A stretch of 64,000 bases of DNA, from positions 7,440,001 to 7,504,000 of the forward strand of contig NZ_JAUSUZ010000001.1 of assembly GCF_030813715.1 (NCBI RefSeq). Reading direction: 5' to 3'. Shown in pieces: positions 39,501 through 44,100 of this stretch. The notes below the pieces were generated by a model, which worked only from the letters and a program-made list of their open reading frames with translations, made no database searches and was not told the origin of the DNA. A program made the translations under genes and the position numbers. Source of the DNA: Catenuloplanes indicus. Its GTDB lineage: Bacteria > Actinomycetota > Actinomycetes > Mycobacteriales > Micromonosporaceae. Numbering within the stretch: the stretch's first letter is position 1; the number at the start of each line of letters is the position of its first letter.

Positions 39501-40353
39501 ATCTGGTGATGCGTGGCGGTTGCGGGACGTGAATGGCGGCACCGTTGGCGATCTTGAGGGTGAGCCGTCCGTTGGTGTGTTCGAGCGGGCTCGGATGCTT
39601 TCTCGTGGTGCGGCGGCGAGGTTGCCGGTGGCATTGGTGGAGTGGTTGCGGACGTGGGATCCGGATTCGGCTGAGGCGTATCACCGGCGGAATGTGGAGC
39701 GGTTGCGTGATCCGGCCGTGTTGACTGCGTTGCGTGAGTTGGCTGGTGCGAGTTCGGGTGATGCGCGGTTGGCGGTTTTCCGGACGGCGTTGGAGCTGGC
39801 GCGTGAGTTCGGTGGGGTGGGTCCGGAGGAGGGTCCGCGGCCGGTGGCGCTCACGATGTTGGATGTGGAGCCTGCGTGGTCTGAGGCGCGTGGGCGGGTG
39901 CCGGCGGTATTTGTGTATGACTTTGTGCGGGTGACGGGTGACCGGCAGGTGCGATTCCCGTGGGATGGTCTGTTGTTTCAGATGATGGTGGCTGGTGTGC
40001 TGTCTGGTGTGCAGGTCGTGTCGTTGTTGCGGGCTACGGCGGTGACCGGTAAGGATCGGGCGAGTGTCACGATGATGGAGGCGGTCGTGGAGTTGTTGTC
40101 GCTTCCGCGTGATCGGGGTGTGTTGGATGCGGATCCGCTGGTTGATCCACGGTTGAAGCCGATTTTTGATCGGATCGGTAAGATCACCAAGGGTGTGGAT
40201 GGTTCCTATGAGGGCTGTCTGGATCCGTATGATCGGGTGGCTTGGACCGGTCGGCTCACCGCGTTGAAGGATGGTTTGGCGCGTGGTGACGAGGCCGCGC
40301 AGATGCACGCGAAGCTGATCGACACGGTGACGTACGCGGTGTCGAATTGTTGA
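21583..40353 (+). CDS. G5: 6256-aa giant mosaic protein with a duplicated block of about 8 kb
   Basis: TTG 21583 is chosen because AGGAG lies 7 nt upstream and the opening (MPSSSLFDIVCRDG) matches G6. Order: N-terminal family domain (1-120); papain-like domain with AECLALV (C161), GHVYLAY (H242), WTNL (N258); then block A (about 410-3110) of beta-rich domain, helical repeats (about 726-1970), degenerate amidoligase-like domain (about 2255-2490; KVEF kept, HxH replaced by MTV), OTU-like region without its usual final His, and a second papain-like domain (DCVDRVE C2974, AHMVLV H3038, IETQ E3054). Block B (about 3150-5733) repeats A, but its OTU-like region carries eleven 7-aa repeats (5566-5642) and no papain-like domain follows. 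The terminal module (about 5826-6256) ends AVSNC-stop and has distinctly lower third-position GC. About six cysteines in total by eye. No signal peptide or membrane segment. Function unknown. Confidence 0.95.
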   Translation: MPSSSLFDIVCRDGVLMPLPGARVYYHPGKTPASLDLAAYLRAWDAVVLDDRTSVVVPEAALDRTTTRQALGRTLGLLDRPDELAFVPVPGDPIDPVLWHDLAGLAGIEAVLPESPEPEHPWTVPRSRAATISELDTLFRGVLSDGVRRAESTGDRTLAECLALVRDLTGRLFPDSRFPHGVRVPRTREEGALGSVAERWLGDREDFTRIGGWQDLNDRLSAAGPRSAAVVLVDRPHTAFGHVYLAYHAFGGQIAWTNLVDPDGMIRTGAAPFGHDSATYARAVVIDPNGVVLRPAGVPPESTSDVAALLDKPVSRGYRGGTQQAGRERQVSPEVLVGLRPVGAPQDTSVRAAAIAVTGLPGADMRLHLVHQDGSVEHSGRIGAPDVFVGVSTVQTEAGPRAGYQPLTPTGRTPTTGIAADRLEETGAETVATRPIAAAPGHHGRGVLADAVTERLGTLLSPDEVAWEGWRPEGGTNSASLATWLDTGELAGYVQDLLDDDLRFVPGGEDVPEALADVSIVVQARRVGTYRPELVTARNVGYGGRLELGVRIEGLGEPVWIGPLGVWEQVMLQNPPALLPTLEGASGTDGDTAVLDPAVWTSGQAVVGALSQTVLTRMGVRRQREAQRFLTGRLADAESRPAFRLRVGSAFVMVRIGGQYRAVVRGDLEVTLTDGTVMKTDGAVEVLLDVATAVRVLVPLRSVPTAPPGYDHRESAPAPDGVDPGRWQRLRDDAEIALTPARLSALQHQPGAEDLSAAALVDWIQVIDRVPDDVAVAAARIGLAVSGPLLRIAFDLKLDPGLLVVFGPHLRALAVSGTLRAADLLERLRPSGVRTYSDIAWLAEVAGRLRLTETDLAALLTFTAEQVAPELLATLRDADLRAAMDAARLRVRMSSSADLGASELGLRSAAEVTALATGLGVAPAYLAGVAAWVRLAVGELGSPYEGAEADEYEERIGQEHRWRRYVAGVPGPWQAWPEPAEGATETEAEQMRAAAQLLSDELAAQYRRWSTRIVDQLVTIMRRAGVLAPALAGPDAAEQSRRDVGAARRIVRLAGRLGVEPGALAGLLPSRHAELLLHEFFGDVALMMTADHTRKLAGFSPPAPSDRVISAADRAWWLAELGVDEATFDRLLDTPWGDPFAIRSTAIRAGLHRSDLRTLTELSLRIGCVPVHLPWAALLRGLDPAKMLRVATRIQGGVDPVHLLPFAALLGDVQDDPDALAAALTETATRISLVLDDRMRLPWTFRQVFRWMHGHGGAWIDTAHMTEWLPRIAIPSADRYSELLEGLDQQRNNLRLALRSAAAQSSSGPDLRMLKELSDWSADVFDLVFVGEFYPLISHLGSWKGDGPDRLLKRSARILRALDDVHPRPEARKRVDAARELHLKAGSALQSARARLASVGKDAAVARQGVLIRVTVDYTLEVVGYANEYLRSDQVPPSVRGLYRSAADRLSDFAVEFRAAMAEHPAHRVVDRLSDSDILVALGNAATASGRAALSPAGIDVLADSWIAEQWAERLSVRADDLRADFRERPWFSPRLLAGLKDENGQPIPGLHALAIRIHRVPTDLPALSEASGMPINLIAGLAGRRSVDPSVVSIVFGYDSDENVPTMDQLTREIDDAAAADGTDATTYLEGLALAGFRWRDRSVAPPWDSAEVLPLWMGIDPASLPARMPKRWPEFWRTALEELADVFQLDRHQIADLAARLRVPAIWVMSYAVRIGDVPSGLLKDAERLGVHADLLFAFAARLSVDTAVLTRDDHFLAGLAPQDGDGLSRFGSVQRVIAHLPAGTADTLRQRPRPGRAAADLLDPMPLPVPTEALWTVTLVRGAVPEALTQRFAETSIPPRLLLSTAAAHRTSMSNVVLAHQYMPFEDKGHDVIARGRFDGYPGWVRRLAEHAHLTEAELAWANQVLLEHRDRGDLRKLLAMEPRAARQLMLGVRLARGRLTTDALTALAKSYPDDATDMLRTALDGTFLTHEYVPLLTDVPIPAGDVLLLKASGDPDKVRARLDVEAPAAGLDGTDVSIPLTGLTDGWASLNRIVWESHQDGKVSRPRTALVALKTGFGQDRQAYFRLAQIFYATLPVLRRMGLLAPSGPSLTWPGTGWTTPGEFFDFHSNPQRVLQLIEGTGMAVLYLDAVTVPQIQAAVTIFDVFVTAARTRAGISDLDRWALQAADAGRDESVPLRRRNEKDIQWILPLIADPVARWQVAALFQVVDWPWGRTTGGQPGNVEFIEVQPPTGMGPILDQTEPPSYAWQDPELGAPAGSTPQQLVEWLSARVRSGLHPVPHTGDRQTPLGRPLMLSMKVEFPVLRTANSWTAVSAAARARQINERLRELGATGSLHSLTGTWRLTSADLGRSRHPWRELAELLHLVKRFGAQPVDGSMTVQIGNVTAQTASAVRALMEMHRDVIDRLLTDPADGWVRSRAGRLAALSHRGLGISGLDPVLDLPVLQVQIKTLLGLVAAAERDFTGIAEATAVRHPSEAGQPLDNRWRGYAFPGDRENRLLNILFKTPEDRWQAGALWVLAPWHPGDDHAGLPYGLSVAEATLLGLSRWGQEPAGVLRWEHPAFAMTALPAGVFGLPVSELPARFPREVVERARATYLLAYPGDGELAVRHRASVARAAWADVTGSRRPAGWWQAWYSELGMFPGTGEERHLPVVRAQDRAVAGWVSRLLDADPGAEVLRDLDRWLAAHGGDEAARQQRREVRERLRPAVQPAGPPAGLRSIRVDTRRDPLLVSVFRSGLAQGVLPPDVGRSGAKTFDVVKSYVIEALRGSPGRFERMAGRTLGELLAEALPVGVLTALDPGFRLSVPERADDGGAALELALANERLRLRSEVAAAFDRGNPVLIDLLHRVLGDDDELLTDGLIRAVKELLDGEPAGLPTRTAVLTTLIDHYSPDGSVAVPELLWTVSLALNTTVVVAEDGLRTAYGPGGGSTLHVERDPVDGFRMLADPRRLLAEAAAVPALWDGTATDCVDRVELLLILLDVPLLHVATTDTISLDLLGARLGGRFQKPTRGAALIALPIGTVTPVWIVERAHMVLVHRYDETNYTLIETQANGADRVQPFTLSRRGDGLPAALAGTVRLLGNEDAAVLGVDFVDKRIIAGPSGSAAPPADRTVEALLDGGGRPGMMRRPSPPSPRQQADDVTLPSGRTPTGVLPAAELTGPGVRTVELHPIAIEPGRDGRDAVSDAVTAWRRMLPDADAASWDGWRIEGRAGAGVPISELLGTDTLRENVSALLDGGLRIVPAGDASRPVPPMLRDVSLTVTASRAGEYRPESLDGRQIRYEGRLAVVVRVDGLATPAQVGPIGLWERAIVPAPSAMLPGIPALPGQSGLAQPVDAGAWADGRAMIGQVTAAARRWLADLGVQGNAREFIARGLTDSARFRIGLSGVAPVGTVRIGNQSRVVVRGDLVIQPQPRGPISTYPNAVEVLLDPVTAGQVPGWLPPAPPAYAPATADDARRRRLQDDVAIALTPARLESLIHLLGAGVPSPERVVRWIEVIGRVPDDAAAARIGLVVPGPLLRLAAELLVDPEWLVVFGSHLRALASAGTTRPLDLLGRLRSSGVRTVGDIVWLAEVAGRLELGETDLPALLTFPGQRVAPELLATLRDDDLVTAMDTARMRVVIMSSPDLGAHGLGLRHRDEVTALATALGVKPVHLAGIAPRIRQAFAALGSSYSGGQPDRATRIAAEITASLLADGLVVPVYPGIADRTDAEAVREVMEVTGRLGVHPGALAALLPSRRMELLLHEFLADIPLAAIAGYVRKLIDSAPPAYRPATTEAERARWSDELGVAATTIEELLSVPWGDPERILTAASRAGLDRLDRATLTRLSLQIGWIPVDLGRTSVRRGVEPATVLQVAAQIEGGVEPNHLMPFQNLMNRFVAPAGRGTRTMTAAVLARQLAHTARFHVPLLDERMQLPWVFRQMFRWMHAQGGDWIDTGILPRQLADLPGLTVERYTQLRSGLEERERLVREATELALSSSIEPPGLRPLMEETTAWLARIRTDFEADLGSRAGDAGPRDYDRSAELGRQRSRVDLEERVTRAAGAAGAPVPLAAVERLHAAEEKRQQAIDTFASAYGGPESSHGLHTWGLQASMIQRDLAFAEALAAYTGQVLRSLSASPEVAAVADAVIGLVADYRAAKAFHPANRTVDNLTDGEIGEMLGSASPAPGRELLSDREVGLLADSWRAGAWSEMLKDVTLEDIMNDVRERPWLSPSSLMWLTTTTGLPAARMRAFAIRHDRIPEDLPLIARDIRIEGSAGPVPPAMVVGLATRLGIDPQLVRVLDLVPGAGTVVDVAAVERMVGEAAGAAGTDVATYLESLAVSGYRWSTRNLAPRWNSAGVLLSTWTGVGPEILAAGHSLRLEHWRRLLDDLAELFRLDRHAISVLAARLRVPTSWMLSLSVRIGRVPVELPQIADRLNVRADLLFAFAAGLPVDPLVLTPADGIAALRRRVPGPRFASATSAIEALSEEHREALRRRPSPGRLSAWDKLVPAGGAEPASPRSLPPITESLWRIAVATEAVPADLDTIFTSSNADPRDLIQIAEQLRMPVGVVALAEQFMSTADAGSRGDARERLIAGYQPWVDRMHAHAHITEKEFVWANDQLRAHNRGNLGTLGRQTPRAARQLMLQVRLESGRLTGSALWALARDHPGEATEMLRTAVGDRTFTHRLTPSMSAGLPIPVGVEVLLPARPDLTTLIEAEAPGARSWAEFTVLPLRKNWTSFRRILRQMIDKETRSVPSAAIRVHTSFGRDTGAYLRLAQLFYASLPVLHRMGLLAPAGPGEATVTPGWTTFADFAADHADRDRMMQVENAGRRSGGTVIFHLGAVTPAQLQVGATVFAGFVEAAREPGTVEDLDSWEFAEAGSYAAGSVALHRRYEDTGLRVFDLITDPVARLQAFTLFQVADWAPGTSATGLVEVRPPVGMGPVAGQDSAQAGGWQTPRRNRPSADTAGAVEEWLRERVESGLHPVPHTGDETDRLNRPLTVSAELTFPIRRTANPWTAVPARERAARIVADVGALFPGVLHESSDGRWWLTLQDLNGAEKPWQQLAAVLDALAYAGAEPVRGSMSVRVGAVGERTFDVLRSLMTGYEDVLHRLSTDPAEDRVRSRAARTVDRRPDGELRFEGLDLARDLPVLQTQLKTLLGLVRAAGRDFTVEPADAHQPGSGRELGGRWRTFDPPDERTKRFLDQLFQGADDLWQARALFVTTPWHAGDDHAGLPYGLSAAEAETLVRSAPWPDDIRKLIMGEHPAFAMAALRDGPAGPASDAATLLPARFLDGLVARARLVHQLAYPGGGGRELESRAWIAEHAWAEPARSHRSAAWWATWYAERGDTPSTEGISRTIPVSGDGDPDITGWVADLLSTDPGLDVLRDLERQLAGQDQDEPVRRQRAAVRHRIAEVTGSLTPSAVPPPDLMPVDARPDDEMLESVVRAARTLNLLPAAMTDEDRASTRAATQYVIRIMREEPRRFRDMPGRTVGALLAQALPVGALLALQPGFRPMEPNPAEFARWAGTAGDAAASERWAEEERVRLRRDVAARLDQGDPFLIDLLGRAVAVRIRDDTDAVPDDTDAVLDEIDAVLDEIDAVLDEIDAVLDEIDAVLDDTVAVLDDTVAVPDDTVAVPDDTVAVPDDTDAVLAALTDHLEANPATLPSLPELMADVLETWVPDNSVAEPELLWAIAAALNIRIVLSEEGLRTAYGPETGRTLHLERGPAGNVRVMLPGMSESGSDQDVTADPDDPPADETGDLWVSPVLETPQPAMDSILAPGPASLSDVLFAAKMAGPGVAELSRIDPVAGRMWAEAMESLRQLAELPEREASVLLLDPGFGEAIRRVARLVPDETHAVVRPLLALDGALRAGVFPGGWWPAPMPVLVLGSWSSQQQPGDVLGKVRARAVLADRPVIVVDLAGAQGVVDAVLGELSEALVWYRRIGPVPLVVVGRATGYGQRLFGELRARHGLVSLAVEAAGSGDAWRLRDVNGGTVGDLEGEPSVGVFERARMLSRGAAARLPVALVEWLRTWDPDSAEAYHRRNVERLRDPAVLTALRELAGASSGDARLAVFRTALELAREFGGVGPEEGPRPVALTMLDVEPAWSEARGRVPAVFVYDFVRVTGDRQVRFPWDGLLFQMMVAGVLSGVQVVSLLRATAVTGKDRASVTMMEAVVELLSLPRDRGVLDADPLVDPRLKPIFDRIGKITKGVDGSYEGCLDPYDRVAWTGRLTALKDGLARGDEAAQMHAKLIDTVTYAVSNC
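38278..38508 (+). repeat. Eleven tandem 21-bp in-frame repeats (D-D/E-T/I-D/V-A-V-L/P)
   Basis: Exactly 11 x 21 bp inside G5, encoding acidic heptads such as DDTDAVP, DEIDAVL and DDTVAVP. Four central units are identical at DNA level, so expansion is recent. Copy number is likely to vary between isolates by slippage or unequal crossing-over without breaking the frame. Confidence 0.95.
39061..40353 (+). other. Segment of atypical codon usage forming the G5 terminal module
   Basis: From about 39061 the codons switch abruptly to many T-ending and TTG/GTG-type codons (for example GGTGTGTTTCCGGGTGGTTGG), unlike the rest of G5 and unlike the equivalent module of G6 (53640-54893), although the protein sequences remain clearly homologous. 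This suggests the module was imported from a different genomic background. The boundary is judged by eye. Confidence 0.65.
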
Positions 40354-40360
40354 CGGGTTG

Positions 40361-40394
40361 TCGGGCTGGTGATCTGACGTGGTCACCGGCCCGA
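40361..40394. terminator. Stem-loop after G5
   Basis: Arms TCGGGCTGGTGA (40361-40372) and TCACCGGCCCGA (40383-40394) pair over 12 bp with one G-U wobble around a 10-nt loop, starting 7 nt after the G5 stop. No U tract, as is common in actinomycete terminators. Confidence 0.6.
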
Positions 40395-40700
40395 GGGTGG
40401 GCCGGGGACTGGTCGGGGACGACCTTGATTCGGCGTGCCGAGCAGATCCGCGGTCTCCTCCACGGAACGCCCCATCAGATAGACCTCGACCAGCGTGAGG
40501 CGCATCGGGGCGGGTAGCTGTTCGATCGCTTCCGCACCTGCGCCCGGGTGAGCACGGCCTCGAGGTCATCGCGCGGATCCGGCCGGTCCGACCCGGTCAT
40601 CACCGCTATCGCTGCGCGCTGAGCGGAGCGGATGTGGCCGACCGCGAGGTTGCGCGCGACGGTGTAGAGCCACGGTAGCCGCCAGGCGCCATCCGGTCCT
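40383..40700 (-). pseudogene. Decayed ECF (sigma-70 family) sigma factor fragment
   Basis: On the minus strand the segment reads WRLPWLYTVARNLAVGHIRS (region 2.4-like), then DPRDDLEAVLTRAQV. After a one-base loss near 40540, the adjacent frame reads EAIEQLPAPMRLTLVEVYL and GRSVEETADLLG (region 4-like). The earlier part of region 2 is missing and is replaced by the LuxR-type fragment. The end of region 4 degenerates before a stop at 40383. Not functional as it stands. It is of interest because neighbouring family genes have ECF-type promoters. Confidence 0.8.
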
Positions 40701-41070
40701 CAACCCGGCGAGCGGTCACCCAGAGTAGCTCGGCGTCGCCGGTCGGATCGACACTGGCGGCCGTCTGCAGCAGGGGGCCTGCGCGGGAGGCCGGTCGGCC
40801 GGGCCTGGGAGGCCTGCTCGATGCGGGACGGCACCGAATCTCGGGTCCGGCAGCCCGAAGCCGTCAGCGGGCGAAAGCTCGAGCAGCGCCAGGGGTTGCC
40901 GTGTGCCTCGGCGATCAACCGGTCCCGGACCTTCTCGTCGAACGGGCTGCGGCCCGTCAGCAGAATCCGGGCCTCCCCGTCGCTGAGCCCGCCGACGGCG
41001 AGGCCCGGCAGCGCGTCCAGCTCGTTCGGTGGGCAGGGGGTCCGCTCGCCGTTCGGCCGCAGCCGACCCT
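40690..41070 (-). pseudogene. Decayed LuxR-type ATPase regulator fragment
   Basis: The minus strand encodes, over at least three frames, ELDALPGLAVGGLSDGEARI, DEKVRDRLIAEAHGNP, LALLELSPADGFGLPDP, PSRIEQASQAR and LLQTAASVDPTGDAELLWVT. These blocks are typical of the ATPase region of large LuxR-family (MalT/LAL-like) regulators of actinomycetes. Frame changes fall after GNP and around the GLPDP and RIEQ blocks. The P-loop and the C-terminal HTH are absent. It directly abuts the sigma factor fragment, so this intergenic stretch is a recombination scar. Confidence 0.75.
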
Positions 41071-41114
41071 GACGCCGGCACCGTCACCATCGGCCCGTAA
41101 CCCGACAAGGGGAG

Positions 41115-41141
41115 TGAACCGGGCGGGTGCCCGCTACGTCA
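41115..41141 (+). promoter_or_regulatory. ECF-sigma-type promoter of G6 (TGAACC-N16-CGTCA)
   Basis: TGAACC 41115-41120, 16-nt spacer, CGTCA 41137-41141, about 33 nt before the G6 start codon. Same elements and spacing as the G2, G5 and G7 promoters. Confidence 0.75.
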
Positions 41142-41174
41142 GAGAATCAATAGATCTTTCGCTAGGAGCCTTTT

Positions 41175-44100
41175 GTGGCCAGCTCGTCCCTGCTCGACAT
41201 CTTCTGCCGCCACGGCATGCTGTTTCCGCTGTCCGGCGGGGGCTCGTATTACCACCCCGGGCAGTCGCCGGCCACCGTCGACCTGAAGGCGATGATGCTG
41301 GCGGAGCTCACGCCCCGCCCGGCCGGTCGTGGCGTGATCATCGTTCCGGAGGCCGCGCTGGCCAGCGAGACCATGCGGGGGGCGCTGGGCCACACGCTGA
41401 GCCTGCTGGACCGGCATGAGCTGGTGCTCATGCCGGTCCTGGGCGAGGATATCGACCCGGCGGCCTGGTCGGGCCTGGTCACGCAGTCCGGCGTGGAGGC
41501 GCGGCTGCCGGTGCTGCCCGGCAACCGGATGCCCGCCTCCGCCGTCCCGCTCGGCCCGGACGGCGTGGAGACCGACGGCACCGCGGTGGCGATCGGCTTA
41601 CTGCCGCCCGCCGGCATCGCCGCCCGCGAGCTGCTCCGGCAGGCCGCCCGGCTCGCCACGGACACCACCAAGACCCCGATCCAGCGGGTACGTGAACTGG
41701 CCTTTCAGCCCTCGGCGGCGTACCCGCTGGCGGTGGGCATGGTGCTGACCGGCGCCGCGGACGACCTGGACCCGGCGCGGCTGGCACCGCCGGCCATCGG
41801 CGAGGTCTGGGACCGGTTCGGCAGTGGTGCGCCGGCTCCGGACGACCTGGCCGGCGCGCTCTTGTCCGCGCCCGGCTCAGCCGCCCTGATCCGCACCTTC
41901 GGTCCGGCCGGTGACCGGCTGACCTGGCTGCTGTCCGACGGCGAGACCATTCGGACTCCGGGACCCGAGCTGAAGCCGGCACCCGCGCACCTGCTGACCC
42001 AGGCGGCGGCACCGGGCACGTCCGTCGCCTTCATGCCCGACCCGGTCGGCGACGGCCGGCTGCGCGACGCCGCGCAGCGCCTCGCCCCGTGGGACCGCAC
42101 CGACCCGGACTGTGTCGACCGGGTCGAGACTCTGCTGCGCGAGCTGGGAATCCCGCTGGCCGGTACGGTGCACGACGGCCTTCGCTCCTGGGATCGGCTG
42201 GCCGGTGCGGTGCACGACGGCCTTCGCTCCTGGGATCGGCTGGCCGTGCGCTTCGGCGGCGACTTCTACCCGCCCTCCACCGCAACCCGGCTGACCGACC
42301 TGGCGATCGGCGCGGTCACCCCGGTGTGGGCCGTCGAGCGGGCGCACATGGTCCTGGTGTACCGGCACGACGCGACCCACTTCACGATGGTCGAGACGCA
42401 GGCGAACGGCGCGGAACGGCTGCAGCCGTTCACGCTCGGTGAGAGCGGCCTGCTCCCTGAGCCGCTGCGCGGCCTGCTCCCTGAGCCGCTGCGCGGCCTG
42501 CTCCCTGAGCCGCTGCGCGGCCTGCTCCCTGAGCCGCTGCGCGGCCTGGTCCGGCTGCTCGGTGACCGGAACGGCGGGCTGCTCCAGGCGGACCTGCGCA
42601 CTCGGTCGATCGCGTCCGGCCCGGCCGCCCCGGAGCCGGACCGGACGGCTGATGCGCTCCTCGACCCCGGCGTGCGCCGCAGGGCACCGGGCATGATGCG
42701 GCAGCCGGCGCAGCCCGCGGCCGGCCGGAGCGACTCGGTTCCGCGCGAGGCACTGGTCGGCCTGCAACCGGTCGGTCCACCGCAGGCGTCGAAGGACCGC
42801 GCCGTCATCATCGCCGCGGCCGGCCGACCGGACCCGCCGGAGGACGAGGGCCTGCCGTCGGAAGTGGACGTGCACGTGCTGCACGCGGACGGCAGGGTGG
42901 AGCGCACGGGGGAGTTCGGCGATCCCGAGGTCTTCGTCCGGGCCGCCGTCGTGGCGGGCGAAGAGCGGTACGTGCCGCTGGCCCCGTCCGGCCGGGCGCC
43001 CGCGACCGGGATCCCGTCCGGCGAGCTCACCCGGAGAGGTGTCGAGACCATCGAATTGCGGCCGATCGCGGCCGAGCCCGGAACGGACGGCCGCGACGTG
43101 CTCACCGACGCCGTGACCGAGCAGCTCGCACGGACGCTGACCCCCGGCGACGTGGCCTGGGCGGGCTGGACGACGACGGACAGCATCGGCGGCGTCGAGC
43201 TCGCCGCGCTGCTTCACACGGACGTGCTGTTCGTGGACATGGCCGCGCTGCTCGGCGACGGCCTGCGGATCGTGCCGGACCAGGACGACGAGACCGGGGT
43301 ACCGGAAACACTTAGTGACGTTTCGATAACGGTGCGCGCTCGGCGCTCCGGTACGTACCGGCCGGAGTCCGTGTCCACCCGGGACGTGGGCTACGGCGGC
43401 CGACTCGAGATCGGCGTGTTGATCGAGGGTCTCGGTGCGCCGCTGCGCGTCGGCCCGATCGGCGTGTGGGAGCGGGTCCTGATGAAGGACCCGCCCGCGT
43501 TGCTGACCGGTTCGGACGTGCGGCCGGACGCGGGGGGTGAGACGGTCCGGCTGGACGCCGAGATGTGGTCCGACGGCCGGGCGGTCCTCGGTGGGATCGA
43601 CCCGGCAGTGCTACAGCGGATCGGCCCAGGCCGTGAGCAGGACGTCCGGCGGGTCGTCCGGGATCGGCTCGCCGAGAACGAGCCGCAGCCGTTGGTCGGG
43701 CTCCGGGTCGGTGTGCCGTTCGTTCTGCTCCGGATCGGTGGTCAGTACCGGGCGGTGTCCCGCGGCGACCTCGGTGTCGTGATCGACGGTCGGCGGCAGG
43801 TGTTCCGGGGCGCGATCGAGATATTGCTCGACGTGGTCACCGCCATGCGGGTGCTCGTCCCGCGCCCGTCCGTTCCGGCCGACCCGCCCGACTACTCCGA
43901 GGCCCGGCCCGCGCCCGTGCCACCGGGCGCCGACCCGGACCGTTGGGTGCGGTTGCAGAACGACGCGTCGATCGGGTTCACTCCGGCTCGGCTGGAGGCG
44001 CTGCGACGTGTGCCCGGCCACGAGGACCTCGGTGCGGACGCGCTGACCCGGTGGATCGAGGTGATCGATCAGGTCCCGGACGACATCGCCGGCATCGCGA

